From Doris montereyensis (Eukaryota; Mollusca; Gastropoda; Nudibranchia; Dorididae), in the NCBI GenBank assembly GCA_037039925.1, contig JAXRKP010000131.1, positions 1-64,000 on the forward strand: a stretch of DNA of 64,000 nucleotides, read 5' to 3'. A program made the translations under genes and the position numbers. The notes beneath the pieces were generated by a model that worked only from the letters and a program-made list of their open reading frames with translations, was not told the origin of the DNA and searched no databases. Of this stretch, positions 13,068 through 25,366 are shown in pieces; position 1 is the first letter of the stretch; each line of letters starts with the position of its first letter.

Positions 13068-16000
13068 GCTATTGCTGCTTCTGTTGCTGTTGCTTCAGGA
13101 GCGTAGTAAGCTCGGTCTCGTACACTATCTATTCAATTTCATGTTAGCCAGATTTTCTTCTGTCTGTTCCTTTTTATTTGTCTTGTCTTTGTTGCTAAGG
13201 AGCCACAATGTAATTTAATGTCATTTCCTTCACTTTCACACGCTTCTTGGCTTTCCTGTCCTCCCTTATGGTAGTGGGCCTCATTGTTATTATCAGACAC
13301 AACTTTTCCCAGGTTCTTGTAGATCTACATGTGCCATACATTAGCATTGATTATCTCTGTTGTTTTAATACTGGCTATGGGCATTTTCAATCTCTATATA
13401 ACGCCACGCATCACACGCTGGCAGAACAGTTGGCAGGAAAACTAGGTTTGAGTGTAAACGATTAAATCTTATGTTTCATATAAAATACATGTTGACATAC
13501 ATGCTTAGATTTTTTTTAAATGTAAAACTTGCTCTCATCTTTTATTTGATAAGTCGTAGACATTTTGTCTGGTTGGCTCACTGTCTGATTATTGATGCTC
13601 TGAGCAGTTGTCTGCTTTTCCTTTGACTCATTATACTCACACCATTTGTATTTTATATGCACACTTTTCCTTCATACAAATATTTCTTAACAATGCCAGC
13701 AAGCTTGATCTAATCTTTTGGACCATGTAGATGAAACTTTTTTTCTTTTTTTTGGTGTGTTTTGTATAATATAAGGCTACTAATAAATAGCTACTTCACT
13801 ACAATGATAAGATGTCGGTGCTTTAGCCTTAATCTGCACATCATATTATAACTTATATGTTTATGTCCAGTTTTAATGCCATACAGTTTTGTTTTTAATA
13901 GGATTTATCTGTTTAGGTGTTTCTTTAAAAAAAAGAAGATATTTTACAATGAATTTTCTTGTGATAATAATGGTATCGAGTTTGGTTTTTATAAAGATAA
14001 CGTCTGTTTGTAGGACAGCTTGAATAAATCTTTTCATATATTTGAAAAAAAAAGTGTACTATGATTAAGAAGAATTGTTTGGCAAAATGCTTTAACAAAA
14101 AAAAGTCAATGCATAAATAGTTTACTGTTATAAAAATATATGTATACACACATACAAACACCCATGCACACACACACACACACACACACACAATAAAAAT
14201 ATACACACAAACTCACAGGTAAGAACATATATTGGTATTAAAGATCAGCATGGATAGTCAAATACAGGCAGATGTGTATATATATATAATATAAACATGC
14301 CTGTAAATAATGCTGGATTATGATTTATCTTTATTATAAAGCTATATATTGAACTTGGACTGCAGTTAACTTAGAAAAACGCTGTATCAGTTACGGGTGA
14401 TATCAAATATGATTATTAGATTAAATTGGTAATCGGTTGAAGTTACGCATGCTTTTACGTAGCACTCGTTATAAGTTATGGGACTTTTTTTGCAATGATG
14501 GGAAATCGAGAAATTAGATTAAAGGTTTTGTGGATCGCTGGCAAAACAAGCTTTTTCCAGTCAATTTAAATACTGATTTGATCCAAGGATTTTTTCATTA
14601 AGAACCTAAAGAGGAAATGTGAAATCTGCATGGGAAATATGGAGGTGGTGGAGTGCAGTGGTTGCTGAGTTATAAGCTGTCAAAGTTAGAGATGTTAGCT
14701 TATAAAAATATAGATTATTGTTGGTTTTTGAAATTAAATATTAGAATTAACAAATATCAAATGAAATTATCTAAAGTAATAAATATCGTCACATATTCCA
14801 ATGTGTACTGTAAGCCCTATGTCAGTGGTATATATAACATGTCTTGGCATGCGTCTTCTTACAGTGGCGTCTACATGTTCCCTTGATTATTTTTGTTTCT
14901 TTTGTTTCCATATAATTAATTAATATTTCAATTTGTCCCACAATCAAGACTTTCATATCAGCCTCTTTTAGCCTGTTTGATTGTATTTACTGTATCTTGC
15001 ACATTTTTGTGTTTTGTCTTAGTTATGATTCAATGAAATGTATCTAATCGAATCAATGCATATTTAGCAATTGATCCCTTTATCTTCATTCATTGTCCTA
15101 AAGTTCATATTTGCTACTCGAAGGGACATTTTCACGCCACATGTAATAAATTTCTAAAATGACAAATTTTCAAGAACTATAAAGAAATATTTTCAATAAG
15201 AAAAAGATCAGTTTTTATAGTATTTTTTTTAGAAATGAAGAAATGCGAAAAACAAGGCTTTTGTAAGAATTTTTTGTGAACAAAATCGAAAATGTTATTT
15301 AATTGTTTAATGAATATGATATAGCCTTCCACGAGAATGCTTTTATGAGAATTTTTATCAAAGTGAGAAATAGTCTCCTATCTGGAAAATCGTCAACTTA
15401 AGGCCAGAGTATGTACATAATATTATTGATGGGGGTATTTGCTTTGAGATGAAAGATTATCTAAACAAAAGTATATTTAGACACATTGAAGAATTCAATC
15501 TTAAATCTTTCACTCACTTTTTTTCATGTTGAAACATTCACAGTGAATCAAAAAGGGCCAAAGTTGCAAGGGATTACAGGCAACTCATGGCTGCAGTTTA
15601 AGTGAATGAAGAGACAGGCATGCAACTCGAGGAAGAATTAGGGAAGTGCAGGATTTCAAAAGCCAGGCGAAATCCTCTGCAAGTTGTAAACTTATATCCC
15701 GTAACTGTTGATGTGAATGAATTTGGTCACATAGGCCAGAATAGCTGTGATGACCACGTACACATGGGAGGGTTGCAAATAACCCAAACACAAACTCACC
15801 CTCTCCCTCTCCCCCAAACTTTGTCTAGTCCATGCTAGGTCAATCAAACTGATCCTAGTCTAAACTAAGTTTTTCCTGTAAGTTCCATGTTGTTGGAGAC
15901 GGGGAACTGACCAGCAAACAGAAAATCAAACTTCTTGACAGATTCAATAACATTTTACTCATATTCCTGCTTTGCCACAGGTTGACAGACTGAAAACAGA

Positions 16001-16802
16001 AAAGAAAATGGAGATTAGGCTTTGATGTTGGAAGGGAGGGAGTTGGGAGAACAGGGAACATGTCACTGTAAACACATGTGTTACAATATAGAAACAAAAT
16101 TAACATACACTTTCTAAAACAATTTGGATAGAATTTTTATTTCATCTATAAAAGTAAAAGGAAATGCAAAAGAAACACACTCAAAATCAAAGTTTGTCTT
16201 AATTGTTATAAGCAAGGTTCGAACTTCAGTTTTCAATTGATGTCTGATAGTTGAGATTTTTCAATCTATGAACAGGAGAAAGTTTGACAATAGCCACGTT
16301 TTAAAGAAAGTGAGCAAGACCCTAAACAATAAGCTGAAAACGTTAATCCCAGCAGGGCCAAGAATAGTACTGAGTATAGTAGTAGTAATATTATTAGGTA
16401 TGTACATGACATCATTGTTTTCTCCTGGGTCAAAAATTAGACCTCATATCAGTGAGCATTTTAACAAGTTAGGCGAATACAGCACTCAAGCTAGAGCTTA
16501 GGTAGAAGGTACATGTATCATTTAGGGAAAATAATGTTGGATTTTTTAAATTTCTGTTAAAGTATGTATCAAACATACTTTAAACTCTTACACTCATGTA
16601 GAAATCGTTTCTTTTGTAATTTCTGTTTGCTGTAAGCAAATTGTCTATCCTTCTATTACAAAAAAAGGATTTGTTAACCCACTCCCCCCACCATCCCCTT
16701 GGCCCCTCCCCTCTCCACACTTAAATAACACAACCCATCTGATTAAAAACAAAAACCTAACTGTGATGATATTTATATGTTTTAAATCATATGAAAATCA
16801 TT
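13068..16802. other. Intergenic or intronic, no gene recognised
   Basis: AT-rich unique DNA mirrored at ~49,020-52,785. It contains a (CA)n at 14,166-14,192. Open frames at 13,247-13,465, 15,602-15,838 and 16,268-16,501 have no recognisable domains. The last contains a hydrophobic stretch (IVLSIVVVILLGMYMTSLF), but its mirror copy is frameshifted. Confidence 0.5.
14166..14192. repeat. (CA)n microsatellite
   Basis: Thirteen CA units. The mirror is a (GT)n at 51,645-51,672. Confidence 0.95.
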
Positions 16803-17279
16803 CATCACATCAACTTGTGCATGAAATACACAGCGCACTGTTTCTCATGATTAACCATTGATTGTTTTAAAAGAAGCAGTCAAGTGAACTGATGTGTGCT
16901 ATAGTACTACAAAGAAATACATGGTGTTGATAACTTGTAGCCAATTTTCAGCCATGATTAATGTTAATGCCATCCACATTGTTAGCATGCCTGAAGTGCT
17001 AGTGAATCCTAGCGTCTGGAAGGGGGTTTGTCACACCTGTTTTCCACGACACAACTGTATCAATCATTCTTTAAAGAGTGTTTAGCTATTCCATAATCTT
17101 TTCTATTTAAGAACTATCTTCTTACTGATTTTAATAACACTTAGCTATTGTGAATGGTTAATAGATGCTGCTGATAGATCTTTTTCTTTCTTTTTCATTC
17201 TTTGACCGCAGTCTTTCATCTTACTATCTATTCTTAATCATCCGTAGATGCCAACATACAAGAGACGGGTAAATTCTAA
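16803..17279 (+). repeat. Segmental duplication, block A copy 1
   Basis: Matches 19,344-19,820 with few differences, from CATCACATCAACTTGTGC to TAAATTCTAA. Together with block B (18,194-19,345 and 19,824-20,959) this is a 2.54 kb tandem duplication. The second copy lacks the 914 bp at 17,280-18,193. Confidence 0.93.
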
Positions 17280-18193
17280 AAAACCAATTGAAGCATCAAG
17301 AGCAAAAGATTTATTTAAATTTAAGAAAAAAAGAGAAAATAAATAAACAAAAACATTTGTAGCTGTAGAGAAAGAAAAAGGTCAGTCCCTTACAAAAAGG
17401 TTTAAAAGCTTTGCTGTCTCTCAGCTTGTTTTCAAGTAAATAAATAGTATTGGACTAGATCCCACTCTGTAAGCAGGACTGACATTAGGTTTTACGCTAA
17501 GGGGATACAAAGCATTATGATAGCCAAGAAGTATATACGACATTTATACACACACACACAAGGCGATATAAAGCTTTGTAATAGCTAAGAACTGTGACAA
17601 TTATACACACACATAAGGGGATATAAAGTAGTATAATAGCTAGAAATATGACATTTATATGCATTTTCACATGACAATTTTTTTGTTTGTAAATAATTGT
17701 CACAAAGAAGTGACGCCACAAAACAGTGTATAAATGTATTTCATACTGCCTACGGGTATGATGGTGTAATATGGAATTTATTTTCAAATGACGTGTGAGC
17801 GATTTGATATGTTGTTATAATTTCTGCAAGAGATGTAATGTCGAAGATTTTAAATTCATTGTCAGCTGTGTTGGGCTGTTTTAACCTGTGTCTTTGGCTG
17901 CCTCACTGTGCTAAATCGTGTTTAGCTTTGTTAACATGGAAAAAGAACAGAACCAAAGAGTTTCATGTCAGTTACGACTAGCACTGAGCAATTCGTCATT
18001 CAACAAGGGCACTGAAATATCTCAATATGTTATGTCAGGAATAGATTTCAACATCAAAAGGTCTTGAAAAGTAGATCTAAGATAAAAACGAAAATAAAAT
18101 TGGAGACGTTTGAAGGGAACGTAACAAGTAAAGCAAGGGAACAGAAACAATATGAAATAGTTAAGGGGAATTTTCTTTAGAAAAGAACAGAGA
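17280..18193. other. Segment deleted from the second duplicate
   Basis: Single-copy within this arm (mirror ~47,635-48,540). It includes three short imperfect repeats around TATAAAG/TAGCTAAGAA with (CA)n between 17,515 and 17,660. No gene recognised. Confidence 0.6.
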
Positions 18194-19345
18194 ATGGAAA
18201 ACTTCAACAAGAGAATTATTTTAAACTTTCCTTGAATGTACATTCTGTGTCTAGTAATGGTCAGGTTGCCAGACAGGATCATGAGGTCCCAGGTTCAAAT
18301 CTTACGACATTAGCTTGATGTGTTCTTTGGGAAAGACACTTAACATGCATTTGCCTTACTCGACCTTTTTATTATAATGTTCAATTCAGTCTGTTTGCGT
18401 TTTTTTTCATAAGACGCCAAAACATTGGCAAGCATAATCAGTAACGTAACTTGGATATCATCACTCATTCAACTCATTCGAAGACTTATGATAAAGTTTA
18501 GATTTTCTTTCAAGGACATGAGTGTCTAACAATTTAGAGCTTTTACATGGCCACATATAAAAATGTTAATATGCTTGGTTGATGTATGTGAAATGTGAGT
18601 GTTAAATTAAGATTTCATTTATTGTAAAGCACAATGAGATTTCAACCTTTAGGGACTGATTTTATCATCATCATCATAATCAAAAATCATCTAATAATCT
18701 ATCAGACTTATTATTATTATTGATATTTTTATTTATAATCTTATATAAATAGATCAATCCCAGTTGCTTTCTTGAGATTTCACATACATTATCATTTAAC
18801 CTGTAAATTTTACGTCAATGGTTTTGATATTATTTTGCATGTCACTGAATTTAATAAAGAATGTACTATATGTGGAATTACATGAAAGCACTCATATTTC
18901 AGTCACATATTCTTATGCGTGAAAAAAACGTTTTTTCTCTTTTTTCTGTGGGAGGGAGGAGGGGAGAATGGGGGGAGGGAGGGGGGTTATTTGTACGCAT
19001 GTGATTCTTGTGTTTTTTAAAATCCTTTTAACTGTAATTCAATTCATAAATTCTCTTCAAAATATCTCTTATCTGTTACATTACCACATGGAACAGAGGT
19101 ACAGAGTGATGATACCATTTTATCTCTATGCAATCTGTCTTCCTTGAAAATCTCAGGTGTAGCTGATAGTAGGTCCTTGTTTGTAATACTTTTGTAGCAT
19201 TTATTTTAGAATAATTTTGACTGAATCATTATCATACATGTGCATCAAACTTTAAGTACCACTATTGAATATGACTTTCTTGCATGTCTTATACTTATAC
19301 CATCACAGTTTTAAAGCTTGAGCATTTGTAATGTCTTCCTTTGCA
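18194..19345 (+). repeat. Segmental duplication, block B copy 1
   Basis: Matches 19,824-20,959 at high identity. It begins ATGGAAAACTTCAACAAG and ends AATGTCTTCCTTTGCA, where a CTTTGCAT motif marks the junction. It contains a tRNA-derived SINE piece at 18,255-18,400 and a G/A-rich run at 18,950-18,985. Confidence 0.93.
18255..18400 (+). mobile_element. tRNA-derived SINE (copy 1)
   Basis: Contains a pol III box B-like GGTTCAAATC at ~18,292 after GATCATGAGGTCCCA, then the conserved body TTCTTTGGGAAAGACACTTA. This arrangement is common in tRNA-derived SINEs of invertebrates. The second copy is inside the duplication at 19,886-20,020. Confidence 0.7.
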
Positions 19346-19820
19346 TCACATCAACTTGTGCATGAAATACACAGCATACTGTTCCTCATGATTAACCATT
19401 GATTGTTTTAAAAGAAGCAGTCAAGTGAACTGATGTGTGCTATAGTACTACAAAGAAATACATGGTGTTGATAACTTGTAGCCAATTTTCAGCCATGATT
19501 AATGTTAATGCCATCCACATTGTTAGCATGCCTGAAGTGCTAGTGAATCCTAGCGTCTGGAAGGGGTTTGTCACACCTGTTTTCCACGACACAACTGTAT
19601 CAATCATTCTTTAAAGAGTGTTTAGCTATTCGATAATCTTTTCTATTTAAGAACTATCTTCTTACAGATTTTTAATAACACTTAGCTATTGTAAATGATT
19701 AATAGATGCTCCTGATAGATCTTTTTCTTTCTTTTCATTCCTTGACCGCACTCTTTTCATCTTACTATCTATTCTTAATCATCGTAGATGCCAACATACA
19801 AGAGATGGGGTAAATTCTAA
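19344..19820 (+). repeat. Segmental duplication, block A copy 2
   Basis: Second copy of 16,803-17,279, joined directly to block B copy 2 because the intervening 914 bp is missing. Confidence 0.93.
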
Positions 19821-19823
19821 TAA

Positions 19824-20959
19824 ATGGAAAACTTCAACAAGAGAATTATTTTAAACTTTCCTTGAATGTACATTCTGTGTTTTGTAATGGTCAGGCTGCT
19901 AGACAGGATCATGAGGTCCCAGGTTCAAATCCTATGACATTTGCTTGATGTGTTCTTTGGGAAAGACACTTAACATGCATTTGCCTTACTCGACCTTTAT
20001 TATAATGTCCAATTCAGTCTGTTTGCGTTTTTTTTTCATAAGACGCCAAAACATTGGCAAGCATAATCAGTAACGTAACTTGATATTATCACTCATTCAA
20101 CTCATTCAAAGACTTATGATAAAGTTTAGATTTTCTTTCAAGGACATGAGTGTCTAACAATTTAGAGTTTTCACATGGCCACATATAAAAATGTTTATAT
20201 GCTTGGTTGATGTATATGAAATGTGAATGTTAAGATTTCATTTATTGTAAAGCACAATGAGATTTCAACCTTTAGGGACTGATTTTATCATCATCATCAT
20301 AATCAAAAATCATCTAATAATCTATCAGACTTATTATTATTATTGATATTTTTATTTATAATCTTATATAAATAGATCAATCCCAGTTGCTTTCTTGAGA
20401 TTTCACATACATTATCATTTAACCTGTAAATTTTACGTCAATGGTTTTGATATTATTTTGCATGTCATTGAATTTAATAAAGAATGTACTATACGTAGAA
20501 TTACATGAAAAGCACTCATATTTCAGTCACATATTCTTATGCGTGAAAAAAACGTTTTCTCTCTTTTTCTGTGTGAGGGAGGAGGAGGAGAATGGGGGGA
20601 GGGAGGGGGGGGTTATTTGTACGCATGTGATTCTTTTGTTTTTTTAAATCCTTCTAACTGTAATTCAATTCATAAATTCTCTTCAAAATATCTGTTACCT
20701 GTTACATTACCACATGGAACAGAGGTACAGAGTGATGATACCATTTTATCTCTATGCAATCTGTCTTCCTTGAAAATCTCAGGTGTAGCTGATAGTGTAA
20801 TACTTTTGTAGCATTTATTTTAGAATAATTTTGACTGAATCATTATCATACATGTGCATCAAACTTTATGTACCACTATTGAATATGAGTTTCTTGCATG
20901 TCTTATACTTATACCATCACAGTTTTAAAGCTTGAGCATTTGTAATGTCTTCCTTTGCA
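19824..20959 (+). repeat. Segmental duplication, block B copy 2
   Basis: Second copy of 18,194-19,345, with small indels in the G-rich run (20,578-20,612) and loss of about ten bases near 20,792. The same arrangement is mirrored in the right arm, so it predates whatever made the palindrome. Confidence 0.93.
19886..20020 (+). mobile_element. tRNA-derived SINE (copy 2)
   Basis: Duplicate of the SINE at 18,255-18,400, here with an intact box B-like GGTTCAAATCC and the TTTGGGAAAGACACTTAAC body. Confidence 0.7.
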
Positions 20960-22606
20960 TTTAAGCGTCGGTCGACAGGTACTGCTGGTAGATCCTACTT
21001 CTTTCCTTTCCTTCTTTCACTTATCTTTCATCTTGCTTATTCTCTTAATTCATTCTATGTTCGCTACAAAGGTGGGGCGGGCTAAATTTCAATGAATCAA
21101 ACAATTGCATTTTAAATTCATTGAATATGTATATGTGCAATCCTGTTCACAATTGTGAATTTTATTAAATCACATATGTGTGAATTTTGTTGAATCATAT
21201 TTGTTTTGATGTTGAAAATTCCTCATGTCTCTAAAAGCACAAATATATATAAACTGAAGGGAAAGTCTGCTTTCTAGCATTCCTTTTTTCACTTTCTTGA
21301 TTTGATTTTATAGCACATATTTGTACATGAAATTAAAAACGAAAAAGCTGCTTCTCTACCTCTTGCTTGCACTGACAAATTGAGACTTAATTCTAATTAC
21401 TACAATGAATATGTGATGACAAGGGTGTATTTATTGATACATTAAGTTTATAAAAAGCTTTGACGGAAAGTTTTAAAGTATGAATGAGCTTCCAACAATC
21501 ACATTACTGTAAACATTTTATAATTGTGAACAGTATGCACTGGTATTGACTGCAACTTTTGCATGAAAACGTGTGATTTTGGAGAGAAAAGATGCTGTGT
21601 GTGTGACACGCCTTTCAAATATAGTGTTGTTTTAATCTGTCAGTGGACAAAATGTGTCTGTTCAAATGAAGGATTCACTTAAATTGTATAATAATAAACA
21701 TTGATTTATATTTATAATATGTATTTACTCTCAAGTGCAGGCTCTTTGACTCAACGTCATTTATCTCCAAGCTGACCAGTTCACTAGAATTCTTCTCTAC
21801 TCGCTGGGAGTATGGTACAGTAGAGCTGTCTGTTAGTGTTAGGCACTTTGTTCTAACAATGTGTAAGCTCCTTCTCTGCTTATAGATAGGTGGGTTATCA
21901 TTCACATGTGAGCCTAGCAGGGAAACAGGAGTGAAATAGTATTCCTAGGATGATAACGCTATGAAGAAAATGTGACCAGCCAGGGTTTGAACCCGTATTG
22001 TCATGATTACAAGTACAAACTCATTACATTGTTGTCACTGTGATTAAGGGAGTGACAAGTGTCTGATTTGTCTTATACTTATACTATAGTAAGTGGACCT
22101 GCTTTCCTTGTTCGTGCTTCTTTTTCTCATTATTCTCTTTTTAAATAATATTATCCATCACCAATATTTTTCCTCCAGCAAGGAGTTGGAAGTGCCTTCC
22201 CCATACCATGAAAATAAACAAACGATGTCATAGTCATCTGCAGGCAACCAAAAAGAAGGACTTCATAGTTCATGAAATTTAGTCCAGAGAAAATTAAGTA
22301 TTAACTTTGTATCTATTTATTTCAAACCTTGTCTTGAAAAATCTAAACAGAAACGTTTCACACATAAAAAACTTGTAAGCTGTTGCTTGAAATATTAAAA
22401 GCAAAGTAGTCTGCGCTTAAAGTCTCCTTATTTAAAACTTTTTATGAATTATGAGTCTACAAAAAAAGAAAAAAAAGGTAAACAGAGTCAGGAGGTGTTT
22501 CCTTATTTTCATGGTTAAGCAGTGACATCTGTCCACCTGCTTATACTTATCCACGATGTCTGAAATAATGGTAATGTACATGCTCTTAACCACAAATGAG
22601 AAGTGT
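20960..22606. other. Intergenic with tRNA-like SINE head
   Basis: AT-rich. At ~21,970-22,050 (minus strand) a tRNA-like region reads CTTGTAATCATGACAA, then GGGTTCAAACCC, then CTGGTCAC. It looks like a degenerate tRNA or SINE head rather than a working tRNA. A 76-codon minus-strand frame (21,675-21,905) continues from it and is unlikely to be a gene. Confidence 0.55.
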
Positions 22607-23394
22607 CCACTAACACAAATGAGAAGTGTCCACTAACACAAATGAAAAGTGTCCACTAACACAAATGAGAAGTGTCCACTAACACAAATGAGAAGTGTCC
22701 ACTAACACAAATGAGAAGTGTCCACTAACACAAATGAGAAGTGTCCACTAAACACAAATGAGAAGTGTCCACTAACACAAATGTCACTAACACAAATGTC
22801 ACTAACACAAATGAGAAGTGTCCACTAACACAAATGTCACTAACACAAATGTCACTAACACAAATGAGAAGTGTCCACTAACACAAATGAGAAGTGTCCA
22901 CTAACACAAATGAGAAGTGTCCACTAACACAAATGAGAAGTGTCCACTAACACAAATGAGAAGTGTCCACTAACACAAATGTCACTAACACAAATGAGAA
23001 GTGTCCACTAACACAAATGAGAAGTGTCCACTAACACAAATGTCACTAACACAAATGTCACTAACACAAATGAGAAGTGTCCACTAACACAAATGTCACT
23101 AACACAAATGTCACTAACACAAATGAGAAGTGTCCACTAACACAAATGTCACTAACACAAATGTCACTAACACAAATGAGAAGTGTTCACTAACACAAAT
23201 GAGAAGTGTCCACTAACACAAATGAGAAGTGTCCACTAACACAAATGAGAAGTGTCCACTAACACAAATGAGAAGTGTCCACTAACACAAATGAGAAGTG
23301 TCCACTAACACAAATGAAAAGTGTCCACTAACACAAATGAGAAGTGTCCACTAACACAAATGAGAAGTGTCCACTAACACAAATGAGAAGTGTC
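22607..23394 (+). repeat. 23-bp minisatellite with 15-bp deletion variants
   Basis: Around three dozen units starting ACACAAATGAGAAGTG and ending TCCACTA (23 bp) are mixed with units ACACAAATGTCACTA (15 bp) in which eight bases are lost. The short units often come in pairs. The mirror array at 42,222-43,228 is about 220 bp longer and has a different order of long and short units. Unit sequence and lack of distinct spacers exclude a CRISPR. Confidence 0.97.
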
Positions 23395-24465
23395 CAAGAT
23401 TTAGCAGAATTTTGTTCAGAAACACAAATTTTGAAAATATGCTCAAACTCCCAAGGTAAAAATACGACCTGACCTTTATCTGCTGTTTCTGAGCAATATG
23501 CCTAATCTTTATTATAATGTGTTTTGTGTGTATGTAGTTTTCATTTTTTGGTAACAGTGCAACAAATATTAATTCTTCTCCTAAATGACTTTTTTCTGAT
23601 TCTTATCTCTGTTTAACTCAACGAACACAAATGAAAGAATATTTTGAGCGATGTGCTGTAAAAATAAAAAAAGCATTTTATTTGAATCCTATGTATCATG
23701 TAGTTCAATGTGTGTATGGTTTGATAAGGCAAAAGGGTGAGCATTTGATGTTTTGTATGTGGTTTTGTAATAAATATGATCTGGAATGGTGCAGCTATGA
23801 GCCTTGTGACCTTTTAAATTTCTGCCGGGTCACATGAACCTGCTTTAAGGCAGTCAATGCAATGGTAGAGGGCAGCTTCTAATGTCTTTTATGTCAAACA
23901 GGCTGAGATATTTTTGCTGTACATCCAGAATTGATTTATTAACAGAATTGATAAAGAAGTGTATTTTGAATTAATTATCTCCCGTTATTTGCATTGACGA
24001 TGACCTTGACATTAACATTCCTCTGACGACCTACTCAAAGTACTCTCAAACGTTGTCATCAGAGATCAGATGTAGCTTCACTCTGGCTTGTTGAAATGCA
24101 TAATAAGTATAAAGTGGAAGAGTTTCCTTATGCAATGTAAATAATATGAAATAAAATAAATATTTTTCAGAAGAAATGTATTTGTATTTCTTTGAATCTT
24201 TAAAATGCTGTCTTGTCTGATTGTGTGGCTGGAAAGCCTTGCCACGGTGCACGCACTTACACTAAGTTAACAGGTAAAAGGAAAAAGAGAAAGAAAAACA
24301 ATAACAAAAAGGGCGATTTGCCGCTTGTATTTTTATTTCTGGATTTTTATTTCTGGATTGCTCTTACTTGAATCTTAGATCTCTAACTTGAAAGCATGAT
24401 TCGTTACATTGTATGCCAGTGCAGTTGTATGCCAGTGCAGTTTTTCTCATCTTCGCAACAGTAGT
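23395..24465. other. Unique flank, no gene recognised
   Basis: Mirrored at 41,160-42,215. An open frame at 23,631-23,837 (mirror 41,749-42,030) encodes a short peptide with the YHVVQCVYGLIRQKGEHLM stretch and no recognised domain. It agrees between the arms except for a frameshift near its end. Confidence 0.45.
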
Positions 24466-24473
24466 CCTTCCGG

Positions 24474-24481
24474 ACTTCCGG
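24474..24481 (+). promoter_or_regulatory. ETS-like promoter motif ACTTCCGG
   Basis: ACTTCCGG (reverse complement CCGGAAGT) lies in a short CG-rich patch with several CpG (24,455-24,540), unusual in this AT-rich region, just upstream of the frame at 24,606. ETS-family sites of this form are typical of TATA-less animal promoters. The mirror is at 41,140-41,147. Functional promoter status is inferred. Confidence 0.4.
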
Positions 24482-24605
24482 TTTGGTTACCGAGCAGGAC
24501 AGACGGGGGTATGACGAGCTCTCGCCTTTTCACTTAATTTTCGGTTTTTGTGTGGAGATACGACATCGCAATTCCAGTTACCGGATTACTGACGGATTAC
24601 TGACG

Positions 24606-25366
24606 ATGCTGGAATGTATCATCAACAAGATTTTAGAAGAATCTCAACTCGCCTCTTACAAAATAGGTGGAAATCAACAACGCACCACCCTCTTCCTTCG
24701 TATACGTGTTTGTCAACGATTCATCATTCGACCCCTGCCAGCTTTCAACGGGAGTCACCTTGCCAATTACAATGTGACAACCTTAGACTGCAAAACATCG
24801 CATGTCATTGTCAAGAGAGAAAAACATTTGAAAATATCATTTTAGCTGAAAAGAGAGAAAATATATCTGCTGTTAGCACAGGAAAGACAAGCAACTCAAG
24901 ATTACTACACAGTCAAGATAGCGCTGTCTTTTCACACAGCGTGCTAGATGTATCACCAGCCACCGATAGCTCAACTAAAGAAATAGTTGAAAAAGGATTT
25001 ATTGGATCAGGATGTGTGCAACACGACAAAGAAAGTCAACCCATCACAAGGGACCAAAACCATTCTAAAACAATCAAATACGGCGACATCGAAGAAAACA
25101 TTGAACCACAGCCTAGGACTAACACACATAGTCATACACAAGCCAAGGCCACAAAGCTATCACAGAGCCTAGACGACATAAAGAATCACAACAACAACAC
25201 AACAGAGCAAGAAAGTACAGAAAACGATACCGACACATTCGACGATGAGGGCACACACAGCGAGAGCCAGCACACACCAGTCAGCCTTGAAAGCCTTGAT
25301 GAAAACACAAGCTCACGAGATGTTAATTCTACTCACTCCATCGAAGATCAGCAACAACAAAAGTAA
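24606..25366 (+). CDS. Unrecognised intronless ORF, probably frameshifted
   Basis: From ATG 24,606 one frame encodes MLECIINKILEESQLASYKI, then a short basic/hydrophobic stretch and a stop at 24,845. The -1 frame from ATG 24,614 is open to 25,366. Its second half is rich in Ser, Thr, Gln, Asn and acidic residues (for example NHNNNTTEQESTENDTDTF) and ends EDQQQQK. I read this as one gene with a frame change around 24,700-24,850: a short folded N-terminus followed by a disordered tail. The mirror copy at 40,135-41,030 shows single-base differences near 40,354 and in the QQQ run that shift its frame. No family is assigned; it may be an ORF of a repeat. A CpG patch with an ETS-like motif lies just upstream. 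Confidence 0.4.

Noticed and set aside
12342..13147. Long Thr-, Tyr- and Leu-rich open frames
   Set aside because: Translations of a TAC trinucleotide tract in all frames and both strands; no coding signal outside the repeat.
21675..21905. Cadherin-like NDNPP peptide on the minus strand
   Set aside because: Only five residues match, the rest is unlike a cadherin, and the frame emerges from a tRNA-derived SINE head.
21970..22050. Functional tRNA gene
   Set aside because: A GGGTTCAAACCC arm and partial acceptor pairing are seen, but the D arm and anticodon stem do not fold well; more like a SINE head.
22607..23394. CRISPR-like array
   Set aside because: Units are tandem with no distinct spacers, variants are simple deletions, the setting is an intron-bearing animal genome, and no cas genes are present.
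24483..24605. Upstream start for the 24.6 kb ORF
   Set aside because: The extended frame begins at TTG, which is not a normal animal start codon; the first ATG in frame is 24,606.
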